A stretch of DNA of 64,000 nucleotides from an uncultured Kiloniellaceae bacterium (lineage in GTDB: Bacteria > Pseudomonadota > Alphaproteobacteria > Kiloniellales > Kiloniellaceae): NCBI GenBank assembly GCA_947500035.1, contig CANMQP010000012.1, positions 124,001 through 188,000 on the forward strand. The letters run 5' to 3'. The notes beneath the pieces were generated by a model. It saw nothing but the letters and a program-made list of their open reading frames with translations. It was not told where the DNA came from and searched no databases. Each line of letters begins with the position of its first letter. The first letter of the stretch is position 1. The position numbers were made by a program, and so were the translations under genes. Shown in pieces: positions 27,480-35,817 of this stretch.

Positions 27480-28562
27480 TTAGACTTCGTCGAAATCGAG
27501 CACCAGCTTTTCGGTTAGGGGCCGTGCCTGGCAGGCCAGGATAAACCCGGCCTCCTGTTCCCAGGGCTCGAGCGAATAATTGGTCGCCATCTCCGCTTCG
27601 CCCTCCACTACCTTGCAGCGGCAGGTGCAGCACATCCCGCCCTTGCAGGAGTAGGGCAATTCCAGACCCTGCCGGGCAGCGGCGGCAACGACGTTCTCGT
27701 CGCCTTCGAGCATTTCGATGCTGCGGCGGGTGCCGTCGAGAACGGTCTCGATGGTCGCGCCCTGCTTCACCGTTTCCTTGGCCCGCGCAGAGGCTTCGCG
27801 GGGCGGCGGGGCGCCCTCTGCAGGCACGAACATCTCCGCGTGCACTCTTTCGGGCGCGACCTTCAGGTCTCCCAGCGCTGTCTTCGCCTGCCCGATCATG
27901 TCGCCGGGACCGCAGAGAAAGAAGGCATCCACATCCGCCGGATCGAACAAGCCGGCCTTGGCGAAGTCCCGGATACGGCCTGCATCCAGGCGCCCGTGCA
28001 GCAGGTCGACGTCCTGCGCCTCACGGCTCAGGACATGGATCAGCCGGAAGCGCGACAGAAAACGGTCCTTGAGATCCTCGAGCACTGTCCGGAAGATAAT
28101 CGAATCCGTCGCGCGGTTTCCGTAGAAGAAGGTGAACTCACTCTGCGGCTCACGCTCCAACAGGCTTTTCGCGATTGCGAGCACGGGCGTTACGCCGCTG
28201 CCGGCGGCAAAGGCCACATAGTTGCCCGCCGCGTCTTCATGGGGTTCGGCCAGGAAGCGGCCTTCCGGCGTCATGACATCGAGCGTCATACCCGCGGTCA
28301 GATTATCATTGGCGAAAGTCGAGAAAACTCCGCCGTCGACCTTCTTGACCGCGACCCGCAGCTCGCCGTCATCCAATCCGGAACAGATCGAGTAGGAGCG
28401 CCGGGTATCTTCACCATCGACGTCCGTGCGCAGGGTGAGGTACTGACCCGGCGTATAGCGGTAGTCCTCACGCAACGCCTCGGGAACCGCGAAGGAAATC
28501 GACACCGCATCCGCCGTCTCGCGGCGCACGTCGGCAATGGTCAAAGAATGAAACTTGGCCAC
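27480..28562 (-). CDS. paaE: Phenylacetyl-CoA epoxidase reductase subunit PaaE
   Basis: 360 aa from a GTG at 28562 with GAGAGG upstream; the longer open frame overlaps paaD and is rejected. Ferredoxin-NADP reductase fold: FAD-binding RRSYSIC, NAD-binding GSGVTPVLAIAKSLL, then a C-terminal plant-type 2Fe-2S domain with CKGGMCCTCRCKV and a last Cys in ILACQARP. Transfers electrons from NADPH to the PaaA di-iron centre. Last gene of paaABCDE. Confidence 0.93.
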   Translation of the reverse strand: MAKFHSLTIADVRRETADAVSISFAVPEALREDYRYTPGQYLTLRTDVDGEDTRRSYSICSGLDDGELRVAVKKVDGGVFSTFANDNLTAGMTLDVMTPEGRFLAEPHEDAAGNYVAFAAGSGVTPVLAIAKSLLEREPQSEFTFFYGNRATDSIIFRTVLEDLKDRFLSRFRLIHVLSREAQDVDLLHGRLDAGRIRDFAKAGLFDPADVDAFFLCGPGDMIGQAKTALGDLKVAPERVHAEMFVPAEGAPPPREASARAKETVKQGATIETVLDGTRRSIEMLEGDENVVAAAARQGLELPYSCKGGMCCTCRCKVVEGEAEMATNYSLEPWEQEAGFILACQARPLTEKLVLDFDEV

Positions 28563-28572
28563 AACGAACCTC

Positions 28573-29085
28573 TCAGAGACACTTGAAATAATCGAAGGGC
28601 TCGGCGCAGGCACGGCAGCGATAAAGCGCCTTGCAGGAGGTCGAGCCAAATTCGCTGACCCGCTCCGTGTCGGACGACCCGCATTGCGGACAATCCACCG
28701 CATCCTTGCCGAAGAGCGCCTGGCGTGAACTCGAGGCGCGCACCGGCGGCGCAATGCCGTAAGCCCGCAGCTTTTCCCGTCCGGCATCCGACAGCCAGTC
28801 GGTCGTCCAGGCCGGCGAAAGCACAGTCTTGACTCGCACATCCTCAAAACCAGCGCTGCGCATCGCGCCCAGAATTTCCGTTTCCATGACCAGCATGGCC
28901 GGGCAGCCGGAGTAGGTCGGTGTAATCGTCACCACGGCCTCGCCGCTCTCCGCCACCTGCACATCGCGCAAAACGCCAAGATCCTCGATGGTCAGAACCG
29001 GGATCTCGGGATCGCAGACGGTCGCAGCCGCTTCCCAGGCCTTGGCGGTCCTCGTGGATTCGGTCGATGGTGCGGCAGCAGTCAT
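28573..29085 (-). CDS. paaD: Phenylacetyl-CoA epoxidase maturation/assembly protein PaaD
   Basis: 170 aa. N-terminal MIP18/SufT-type domain (VCDPEIPVLTIEDLGVLRDV; TPTYSGCPAM with the conserved Cys) and a C-terminal zinc-ribbon-like part with CPQCGS and CRAC. Needed for active epoxidase, probably in Fe-S insertion of PaaE. 4 bp after paaC, 10 bp before paaE. Confidence 0.93.
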   Translation of the reverse strand: MTAAAPSTESTRTAKAWEAAATVCDPEIPVLTIEDLGVLRDVQVAESGEAVVTITPTYSGCPAMLVMETEILGAMRSAGFEDVRVKTVLSPAWTTDWLSDAGREKLRAYGIAPPVRASSSRQALFGKDAVDCPQCGSSDTERVSEFGSTSCKALYRCRACAEPFDYFKCL

Positions 29086-29089
29086 CGCG

Positions 29090-29860
29090 TTACCAGCTCA
29101 GACCCGGATAGGTGCGCTGCATGTACTGCAGTTCGCTGAGGATATGTCCCAGGTGCTCGCTGTGCCGCCCGCTCCGTCCGCCGGACTGCGACCAGCTGTC
29201 CGCGGGCCGGGTCAGGGCGGCGCGCTCCAGAACTGCATTCACGGTCGCGTCCCATTCCGCCTTTAATGCGGCGGCATCGACAGCGATTCCACAATCGAGA
29301 ATTTCCTCCGCAAGCGCGTCCATCTCAAAGAGCTCGCTGGCGTAGCCCCAAAGCTCCTCAAGCGCATCCTGGCTGCGCCGGTGGCTTTCCTGGGTCCCGT
29401 CACCCAGCCGGATAAGCCACTCGGAAGAATGCCGGAGATGATACTCGACCTCCTTCAGTGATTTGGCCGCGATCGCCGCGAGCGTCTCGTCGCTGGAGGC
29501 CGTCATCGCGCGCCAAAAGGGAACCATAAAGGCGGCATGAAAGACCTGCCGCACGATGGTGACCGCGAAGTCACCGTTCGGCTGCTCCACCAACAGGGCG
29601 TTAAGATACTCCCGCTCGGGGCGCAGGAAAGCGAGGTCGTCCTCACCCCGGCCCTTGCCTTCAATCTCACCAGCATAGCTGTAGAGCGAACGGGCCTGCC
29701 CCAGAAGATCCAGCCCGATATTGGCCAGCGCCAGTTCTTCTTCCAGCGTAGGTGCATGGCCGCACCATTCGCCGAGGCGCTGCCCCAGGATCAATTGGTC
29801 ATCTGCCAGACGCAGGACGTATTTGAACAGGGTTTCGGGTTTGAGGTCCGCGTTTGGCAT
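29090..29860 (-). CDS. paaC: Phenylacetyl-CoA epoxidase structural subunit PaaC
   Basis: 256 aa, ferritin-like all-helical, with LADDQLILGQRLGEWCGHAP near the start and HSSEWLIRLGDGTQES in the middle. Partner of catalytic PaaA in the (PaaAC)2 core. ATG at 29860 overlaps the paaB stop as TGATG; the GTG one codon earlier is less likely. Confidence 0.93.
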   Translation of the reverse strand: MPNADLKPETLFKYVLRLADDQLILGQRLGEWCGHAPTLEEELALANIGLDLLGQARSLYSYAGEIEGKGRGEDDLAFLRPEREYLNALLVEQPNGDFAVTIVRQVFHAAFMVPFWRAMTASSDETLAAIAAKSLKEVEYHLRHSSEWLIRLGDGTQESHRRSQDALEELWGYASELFEMDALAEEILDCGIAVDAAALKAEWDATVNAVLERAALTRPADSWSQSGGRSGRHSEHLGHILSELQYMQRTYPGLSW

Positions 29861-30147
29861 CACATATGCCCCACGTCTTCGGGAATGTCATAGAAGGTCG
29901 GATGGCGGTAAATCTTGGAGCCGGTCGGTTCGAACATCGTCTCCTTCTCGGTCGGGTCGGAGGCAACGATGTCGCTGGAGCGCACCACCCAGACCGACTG
30001 GCCTTCGCCGCGGCGGGTATAGACGTCGCGCGCCGCCTGCATCGCCATTTCCGCATCGACCGCATGCAGCGAGCCGACATGCTTGTGGCTCAGGCCATTG
30101 CGGGCGCGGATGAAAACTTCCCACAGGGGGGTATTCTTCTCGGTCAT
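29860..30147 (-). CDS. paaB: Phenylacetyl-CoA epoxidase subunit PaaB
   Basis: 95 aa, normal for the family. Conserved WEVFIRARNGLSHKHVGSLH and YTRRGEGQSVWVV. Small subunit bridging PaaAC and needed for reductase docking. 46 bp after paaA and coupled to paaC. Confidence 0.94.
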   Translation of the reverse strand: MTEKNTPLWEVFIRARNGLSHKHVGSLHAVDAEMAMQAARDVYTRRGEGQSVWVVRSSDIVASDPTEKETMFEPTGSKIYRHPTFYDIPEDVGHM

Positions 30148-30193
30148 ATCAGTCTCTCATTAAACTTGCGCTCAATTGCCAGAGCTCGTGCGC

Positions 30194-31183
30194 CTATTCA
30201 GCGGCAACGGCGGTTTCCCGGGCCGCGGTCTTCTCCGCGTAGGCCAGCGCCGCTTCACGGACCCAGGCGTTGTCGTCATGGGCCTTACGGCGCGCCTTCA
30301 TGCGGTCGCGGTTGCAGATGCCGTCGCCCTTGACCACCCGCCAGAACTCATCCCAGTCGATTTCACCGTGGTCGTAGCCGCCCTTCTGCTCATTCCATTT
30401 CAGATCCGGGTCGGGCATGGTGAGACCCAGGAACTCCGCCTGCGGCACAGTCGCGTCGATGAACTTCTGGCGCAGCTCGTCGTTGGTGAAGCGTTTGATC
30501 TTCCAGGCCATGGACTGGTCGGAATGGGTCGAATCCGCATCGTGCGGGCCAAACATCATCAGCGACGGCCACCACCAGCGGTCCAGCGCATCCTGTGCCA
30601 TAGCCTTTTGTTCTTCGCTGCCCTTACAGAGGGTCAGCATGATCTCGTAGCCCTGACGCTGATGGAAACTCTCTTCCTTGCAGACTCGGATCATGGCGCG
30701 CGCGTAAGGACCGAAGGAGCAGCGGCAGAGCGGTATCTGGTTCATGATCGCCGCGCCGTCGACCAGCCAGCCGATGGTACCGATGTCGGCCCAGGTGATG
30801 GCCGGATAGTTGAAAATCGAGGAATACTTGGCCTTGCCGCTCAGCAGCTGATCGACCAGCTCTTCCCGGCTGACCCCCAGGGTCTCGGCAGCGGAGTAGA
30901 GATAGAGCCCGTGGCCGCCTTCATCCTGAACCTTGGCCAGCAGCGCCGCCTTGCGGCGCAGCGTCGGCGCGCGGGTAATCCAGTTGCCTTCGGGCAGCAT
31001 GCCGACGATTTCGGAGTGCGCGTGCTGGGCGATCTGGCGTACCAGCGTCTTGCGGTAACCGGCGGGCATGGGATCGTTCGGTTCGATCTTGAGTTCCGCA
31101 TCGACCCGCTTCTGGAAAGCCTCGAGAAACGCCGCATCTTCATGCGTCGAACCATCGGCACCGATAAGCCCCTGAGAATACAT
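30194..31183 (-). CDS. paaA: Phenylacetyl-CoA epoxidase catalytic subunit PaaA
   Basis: 329 aa from ATG 31183, five bases after AGAGGTG; a GTG 15 bp upstream is possible. Di-iron ligands are in the conserved segments [27 protein letters not shown] and [11 protein letters not shown]. Catalyses 1,2-epoxidation of phenylacetyl-CoA. First of the paaABCDE block; an inverted repeat lies just upstream, between it and paaX. Confidence 0.95.
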   Translation of the reverse strand: MYSQGLIGADGSTHEDAAFLEAFQKRVDAELKIEPNDPMPAGYRKTLVRQIAQHAHSEIVGMLPEGNWITRAPTLRRKAALLAKVQDEGGHGLYLYSAAETLGVSREELVDQLLSGKAKYSSIFNYPAITWADIGTIGWLVDGAAIMNQIPLCRCSFGPYARAMIRVCKEESFHQRQGYEIMLTLCKGSEEQKAMAQDALDRWWWPSLMMFGPHDADSTHSDQSMAWKIKRFTNDELRQKFIDATVPQAEFLGLTMPDPDLKWNEQKGGYDHGEIDWDEFWRVVKGDGICNRDRMKARRKAHDDNAWVREAALAYAEKTAARETAVAAE

Positions 31184-31214
31184 TGCATCACCTCTCACAC
31201 TGCAGTATCGAGAT

Positions 31215-31261
31215 AATATGTTACAAATATTATTTTATCAACACGTATATTGTAACATTTT
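31215..31261. promoter_or_regulatory. Inverted repeat upstream of paaA, candidate regulator operator
   Basis: AT-rich arms AATATGTTACAAATAT (31215-31230) and ATATTGTAACATTTT (31247-31261) are near-perfect inverted copies with core TGTTACA/TGTAACA, separated by 16 bp. It is the only strongly symmetric element between paaX and paaA and may bind PaaX or the TetR regulator. Part of it could also act as a promoter. Confidence 0.5.
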
Positions 31262-31270
31262 GATTTGCAA

Positions 31271-32194
31271 TCAGGATGGCAAACCTCCAAAGCGCGCGGA
31301 AAACGACGCTGAATTCGGCGGCAAACCGCCATCCGGCGCGCCATCGCAGTCATCGAGCCAGCGATCACTCTGCGGCAATAGCAGACGATAAAGCTCTGCC
31401 ACAGTTTCCCGGGCTTCCCGTCCCGCCCAGTCTTCGGGCAAAAGCTTCGCCGGGAGTAAAGGATCTTTCAGCGCAATCCGGCGGAAATCATGGATCAGCA
31501 GCGTGCGCGCGGCCATGGCCTCCAGAGGGCCAAGCGGCGCTCCGTCCCGCAAGCTCGCCAAGAGGGGCGAGAACACCCGCAAAATCTCATTGTAGGCTGC
31601 CCCGGTCTCTTCCAGGGGCCAGGCGGCGGAGGTCAACGGCGGCAGATGCGCGCTGACCGGCGCCCTGGCCGAAAAGACAACCGCCCCAGCCAGAAAATCG
31701 GCGGCATCCGGCGCCTCTTCGGTATCCGGCCGGCAAAAGACCGTCGGCCCCAGAGTCCCGAAGCCCAGTTCACGCAAAGCCTTGCGCCGGGCATCCCGGG
31801 CCTCGCCGGCCTCTTCAGGCGCCACGCAGATCGTCCAGCCGCCGTTCCATGCAACGGGACCCGCCGCATAGATCCGCTGGGTGGCAAGCGCAAAAGACCG
31901 TTCACCAGTCTCCGACAGCGCATAGTAACTGCGCCGACCCCGCTTCTCACGGCTCAACCAGTGATCCGATGCCAACCGCGACATGGCCGCCCGCAACGCC
32001 CCCGGCTCAATGCGCAGCCGTTCCAGCAAGGCCTGCAACGCCCCCAGCCACAACACCCCGCCCCGCGGCACGATGGCATCACCGTAGACGGTGATGACAA
32101 TCGACCACACGCGCAAGCGTTCACGCCGATGCAGGCGATCGATCAGGGCGTCGAGACAGAAGGCAGCGGAGGCAGAGGATTCTTTAAGGACCAT
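31271..32194 (-). CDS. paaX: Phenylacetate repressor PaaX
   Basis: 307 aa. N-terminal winged helix (RVWSIVITVYGDAIVPRGG; RIEPGALRAAMSRLASDHWL), central region GPVAWNGGWTICVAP, and the PaaX C-terminal domain (LLIHDFRRIALKDPLLPAKL). In characterised systems PaaX represses paa genes and is released by phenylacetyl-CoA. Here it shares the operon with a TetR-type regulator, giving two candidate sensors for one pathway. Confidence 0.92.
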   Translation of the reverse strand: MVLKESSASAAFCLDALIDRLHRRERLRVWSIVITVYGDAIVPRGGVLWLGALQALLERLRIEPGALRAAMSRLASDHWLSREKRGRRSYYALSETGERSFALATQRIYAAGPVAWNGGWTICVAPEEAGEARDARRKALRELGFGTLGPTVFCRPDTEEAPDAADFLAGAVVFSARAPVSAHLPPLTSAAWPLEETGAAYNEILRVFSPLLASLRDGAPLGPLEAMAARTLLIHDFRRIALKDPLLPAKLLPEDWAGREARETVAELYRLLLPQSDRWLDDCDGAPDGGLPPNSASFSARFGGLPS

Positions 32195-32243
32195 GGAGGG
32201 CTTTATGGCCTAAACACCTGCCTCACGACAAGCGGGCAGGCCG

Positions 32244-32840
32244 CTACCTTAACCCCAACAGCCCCTTCACGAAGAGGTTCGTGGCCAGATCCGCGTAGTC
32301 CTCGCGGCTGATGGAACCCTCCGGGCGGAACCACATGTAGTGCCAGTTCAGCATGCCGAAGAGAGACATGGTCACCGGCTTCAGGATCGATTGCTCATCT
32401 TCCACGGCCGGGTTTATGCCCTTCACCGCATCCGCGAAGATCGCCACCAGCTTGCGCTCCAGCCCTTTCAGGGCCTCCTGCTTGTCGCTGGGCAGGGCCG
32501 AGAGCGCGTTGATCTGTACCTTGTGTTCCGCATCCGCATCGCGGTAGCAGTCGAGCAGCGCACCGACCAGTCCGCGCAAGCGCGCTTTCGGTTCCGCATC
32601 CGGATCGTCGGCCTGTTCAATGGCTTCGCAGAGTTCTTCCAGGTGTCCGTGAATGATGTCGAAGAGCAGCTCTTCCTTGTTGGTGTAGTAGTGATAGAGC
32701 AGCGGTTTAGAGACCCCGCATTCCGCCGCCACGCTCGACATGGAGGTCCGCTCAAAACCGCCATCGGCAAAGAGGCGGGCCGAACGCCGCAGAATAGCGT
32801 TGCGCTTCTCGCCGTAGTCCTGCGCCTGTGTGCGCGCCAT
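32244..32840 (-). CDS. TetR family regulator (PaaR-like)
   Basis: 198 aa. TetR helix-turn-helix near residues 25-60: TSMSSVAAECGVSKPLLYHY followed by YTNKEELLF. C-terminal ligand domain is of the type found with paa genes in many proteobacteria (PaaR). Lies between paaK and paaX in the same direction, 35 bp after paaK. A GACC..GGTC palindrome in the paaG-paaN gap is a good candidate target. Confidence 0.85.
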   Translation of the reverse strand: MARTQAQDYGEKRNAILRRSARLFADGGFERTSMSSVAAECGVSKPLLYHYYTNKEELLFDIIHGHLEELCEAIEQADDPDAEPKARLRGLVGALLDCYRDADAEHKVQINALSALPSDKQEALKGLERKLVAIFADAVKGINPAVEDEQSILKPVTMSLFGMLNWHYMWFRPEGSISREDYADLATNLFVKGLLGLR

Positions 32841-32875
32841 AAAAAGAACTTCCCCTGATTAGGTCTGCGCTTTGA

Positions 32876-34186
32876 TTACTTCTTTACCCGCTTGTCGACA
32901 AGTCGCCGGGCTTTACCCATGGAGCGCTCCACTGCGTGCGGCTCGCCGACGCTCACCTTCGCCGAGACACCGATCACGCTTTTGATATGGTGGATCAGCT
33001 CTTTCGCACTCGCCTCGCGTGCCGCTTCGGACGCGCCTTCGGCGGTCGCTTCGGCATGAACGGTCATGACATCCATGCGGTCCGGGTTGGTCAGCTCGAT
33101 CTGAAAGTGCGGCGCCAGGCCCGCGCACTTGAGAATCTGTTCCTCGATCTGGGTGGGGAAGACATTGACCCCGCGCAGGATAATCATGTCGTCGGACCGC
33201 CCGGTGACCTTCTCCATCCGCCGCATGCTGCGGGCCGATCCCGGCAGAAGACGCGTGAGGTCGCGCGTGCGGTAGCGGATAATCGGCAGAGCCTCTTTGG
33301 TCAGCGAGGTGAAGACCAGCTCACCCTGCTCACCGTCTTGGACCGGTTCGCCGGTCTCGGGATCGATGATCTCGGGATAAAAATGGTCCTCCCAGATGTG
33401 CAGGCCGTCCTTGGTCTCGACACACTCATTGGCAACGCCCGGTCCCATGACTTCCGACAGGCCGTAGATATCCACCGCATGCATGTCAAAGGCCTGCTCG
33501 ATTTCCTGACGCATGGTGTTGGTCCAGGGCTCGGCCCCGAAAATCCCGACCTTGAGCGAGCTTTCACGCGGATCGAAACCCTGTGCTTTGAACTCATCCA
33601 GGATCGAGAGCATGTAAGAGGGCGTCACCATGATGATGTCGGGTTTGAAATCCTGGATCAGGGTGACCTGCCGCTCGGTCATGCCGCCGGAGACCGGCAC
33701 CACGGTACAGCCAAGTTGCTCCGCGCCGTAATGCGCGCCCAGGCCACCGGTGAAAAGACCATAGCCATAGGCGACATGCGCGATATCGCCGGGCCGTCCG
33801 CCGGACGCGCGGATCGATCTGGCGACCAGGCTCGCCCAGTTGTCGATATCGGTCTGGGTGTAGCCGACCACCGTGGGCTTTCCCGTGGTCCCCGAGGAAG
33901 CATGAATGCGCACCACCTGGTCCCGCGGCACCGCAAACATGTCGAAGGGGTAGTTATCCCGCAGGTCGGTTTTGACCGTGAAAGGAAACCTGGAGAGATC
34001 GGAAAGCGACTTCAGATCGCCCGGATGCACGCCCGCCGCATCGAAGCTCTTCTTGTAAAATGGCGTGTTCTCGTAAGCGTGACGGAGCGACCAACGCAGG
34101 CGCTCGAGCTGGAGGCCGGCGATCTCGTCCCGTGACGCGATTTCAATCGGATCCAGATCCGTCTTCTGCGGGGTCCGGTCTTCCAT
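32876..34186 (-). CDS. paaK: Phenylacetate-CoA ligase PaaK
   Basis: 436 aa, the normal PaaK length. Adenylate-forming motifs HASSGTTGKPTVVGYT near 95, DIYGLSEVMGPGVANEC near 240, YRTRDLTRLLPGSARSM, and GRSDDMIILRGVNVFP. Converts phenylacetate to phenylacetyl-CoA, the entry step of the pathway. Third gene of the operon after paaG and paaI. Confidence 0.95.
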   Translation of the reverse strand: MEDRTPQKTDLDPIEIASRDEIAGLQLERLRWSLRHAYENTPFYKKSFDAAGVHPGDLKSLSDLSRFPFTVKTDLRDNYPFDMFAVPRDQVVRIHASSGTTGKPTVVGYTQTDIDNWASLVARSIRASGGRPGDIAHVAYGYGLFTGGLGAHYGAEQLGCTVVPVSGGMTERQVTLIQDFKPDIIMVTPSYMLSILDEFKAQGFDPRESSLKVGIFGAEPWTNTMRQEIEQAFDMHAVDIYGLSEVMGPGVANECVETKDGLHIWEDHFYPEIIDPETGEPVQDGEQGELVFTSLTKEALPIIRYRTRDLTRLLPGSARSMRRMEKVTGRSDDMIILRGVNVFPTQIEEQILKCAGLAPHFQIELTNPDRMDVMTVHAEATAEGASEAAREASAKELIHHIKSVIGVSAKVSVGEPHAVERSMGKARRLVDKRVKK

Positions 34187-34245
34187 GGTGCGATCCTCCT
34201 GGTCTTGGTGTTCTTATCGCTTTGGTTTCTTGTCTTTTCGGACTC

Positions 34246-34710
34246 TCATGCTTTGAGAGCACCCTCGTCTTCCGGCAGATGCGTGCCCTTGACCGAGCGG
34301 GACTGCCCGCGGAACTCGGCGATCACCGCGCCGTCTTCGCGCGCCACGCTGATATCGTAAATGCCCGAGCGGCCATACCGCGTGACCTCTTTTGCCGTCG
34401 CAATCAGGCGGTCCCCCTCATAGGCCGGCGCGATGAAGCTGATCGCGCAGTGCTGCGCGACCACGAACTGATTATAGCTGTTACAGGCAAAAGCGAAGGC
34501 ACTGTCCGCCAGGGTAAAGATAAAGCCGCCGTGGCAGATCCGCTGTCCGTTGAGCATGTCTTCACGCACGGTCATGGAAAGCCGCGCCCGTCCCGCCGTC
34601 ACCTCTTCGATCTCAAAGCCCAGGGCTTGCGACGCGCTGTCATCGGCCCACATGGAGTCGGCACAGGCCTTCGCCAGTTCATCCGGCGTCATGGCCTTCA
34701 AGTCACTCAT
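34246..34710 (-). CDS. paaI: Hydroxyphenylacetyl-CoA thioesterase PaaI
   Basis: 154 aa hot-dog thioesterase. Motif CHGGFIFTLADSAFAFACN includes the catalytic HGG-x11-D arrangement of PaaI. Removes CoA from inhibitory ring-hydroxylated intermediates. Start overlaps the paaG stop by 4 bp. Confidence 0.93.
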   Translation of the reverse strand: MSDLKAMTPDELAKACADSMWADDSASQALGFEIEEVTAGRARLSMTVREDMLNGQRICHGGFIFTLADSAFAFACNSYNQFVVAQHCAISFIAPAYEGDRLIATAKEVTRYGRSGIYDISVAREDGAVIAEFRGQSRSVKGTHLPEDEGALKA

Positions 34711-35504
34711 GCCTTGCGGCCCGTGAAGTTCGGCGCGCGCTTACCCAGGAACGCGCTGACACCCTCGGCATAGTCGGGCGTCCGTCCGGCTTCGCGCTGC
34801 AGGTCGCGTTCCAGATCGAGCTGCTGGTCCAGGCTGTTCGTCGCCGCCGCCTGGATCGCCCGCTTGGTCAGGCCGAGACCGACCGTCGGCGCCTTTGCGA
34901 AGCCTTCCATCAACGCCCGCGCCTCGCTCATCAGCGCCTCGTCCTCGACCGCCTGCCAGATCATCCCCCAGTCCGCGGCGTCTTGCGCGGAGACCGGAAC
35001 GCCGGTCATGGCCAGTGCCTTTGCCCGCGCCTCGCCGATCAGACGGGCCAGGCTCCAGGTGCCGCCGCTGTCGGGCACCAGCCCGATCTTGCAAAAAGCC
35101 TGAATGAATTTCGCCGACTTCGCCGCCAGCACGATGTCGCAGGCCAGGGCGATGTTCGCACCGGCCCCGGCAGCCACGCCGTTGACCGCGCAGACCACCG
35201 GCTTTTCCATGGCCCGGATCGAGCGCACCAGGGGATTGTAGAGCGTCTCAATGGTCTCGCCGAGATCCGGCAGACCTTCCATTTTCGAAAAGTCCCGGTC
35301 GCCCAGGTCCTGCCCGGCGCAAAAGGCCCGCCCCGCCCCGGTCAGCAAGACCGCGCGGCAGTCATCGTCCGCGGCCGCGGCTTCAAAGGCGACGAAGAGC
35401 GCCCGGTTCATATCGGCATTGAAAGAGTTGAGCTTCTCCGGCCGGTTCAGGGTGAAAACACGATACCCCGCCGCCTGCTCGATTTGGATGCTCTCTTCGG
35501 TCAT
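34707..35504 (-). CDS. paaG: Ring epoxide isomerase PaaG (crotonase family)
   Basis: 265 aa crotonase. Oxyanion-hole segment GRAFCAGQDLGDRD and second loop VNGVAAGAGANIALACD, then FIQAFCKIGLVPDSGGTWSL, where the Asp after VP is the catalytic residue of PaaG-type isomerases. Converts the ring 1,2-epoxide to the oxepin-CoA. First gene of the - strand paa operon, divergent from paaN. Confidence 0.93.
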   Translation of the reverse strand: MTEESIQIEQAAGYRVFTLNRPEKLNSFNADMNRALFVAFEAAAADDDCRAVLLTGAGRAFCAGQDLGDRDFSKMEGLPDLGETIETLYNPLVRSIRAMEKPVVCAVNGVAAGAGANIALACDIVLAAKSAKFIQAFCKIGLVPDSGGTWSLARLIGEARAKALAMTGVPVSAQDAADWGMIWQAVEDEALMSEARALMEGFAKAPTVGLGLTKRAIQAAATNSLDQQLDLERDLQREAGRTPDYAEGVSAFLGKRAPNFTGRKA

Positions 35505-35817
35505 ACCCGCACTCCCTGTTTATCTTTCCGCCTGCTTATCTTTTCGCGACAAACCGCGGTGATTTCTATCGGCAGGGTCTCAAGACCCGCCGCGCTTCCG
35601 GCAACGCACCATTGGCCCGATCCCAGGACTTCGGGTCAAAGCCAAAGATCCATGGCCCGACGAAGCCGGACCGGCAGGGGTGATCGCCTGCGCAATTAAA
35701 AAACATCTTGCATAGACCATCCGGTCGGTCAATTATTTAAATCAATCAAAAACAACCTATGTCCGCATCGCACCTGGCGGTGATTGCCGGGCGTAACCGC
35801 TTGACGGGAGACCAATC
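35505..35817. other. paaG-paaN divergent intergenic region
   Basis: 313 bp with no convincing gene. It holds the control region of both paa transcripts: a small hairpin GGGTCT/AGACCC at 35575-35588 within the paaG leader side, the TetR-like palindrome at 35715-35730, and an AT-rich stretch at 35731-35757 suited to promoter activity. Confidence 0.6.
35715..35730. promoter_or_regulatory. PaaR/TetR-like operator
   Basis: GACCATCCGGTCGGTC is symmetric at 12 of 16 positions. It resembles the ACCGACC-GGTCGGT palindromes known for PaaR-type TetR regulators, with a TetR gene encoded in the divergent operon. It lies 88 bp before the paaN ATG and 211 bp before paaG. Confidence 0.55.

Noticed and set aside
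28563-28847. Upstream extension of the paaE frame (95 aa)
   Set aside because: Overlaps paaD in another frame, is Arg-rich and unlike PaaE; GTG 28562 with GAGAGG is a good start.
32195-32243. Terminator between the TetR and paaX genes
   Set aside because: CCTGCC and GGCAGG can pair but the 12-nt loop and absence of a U-run make termination unlikely.
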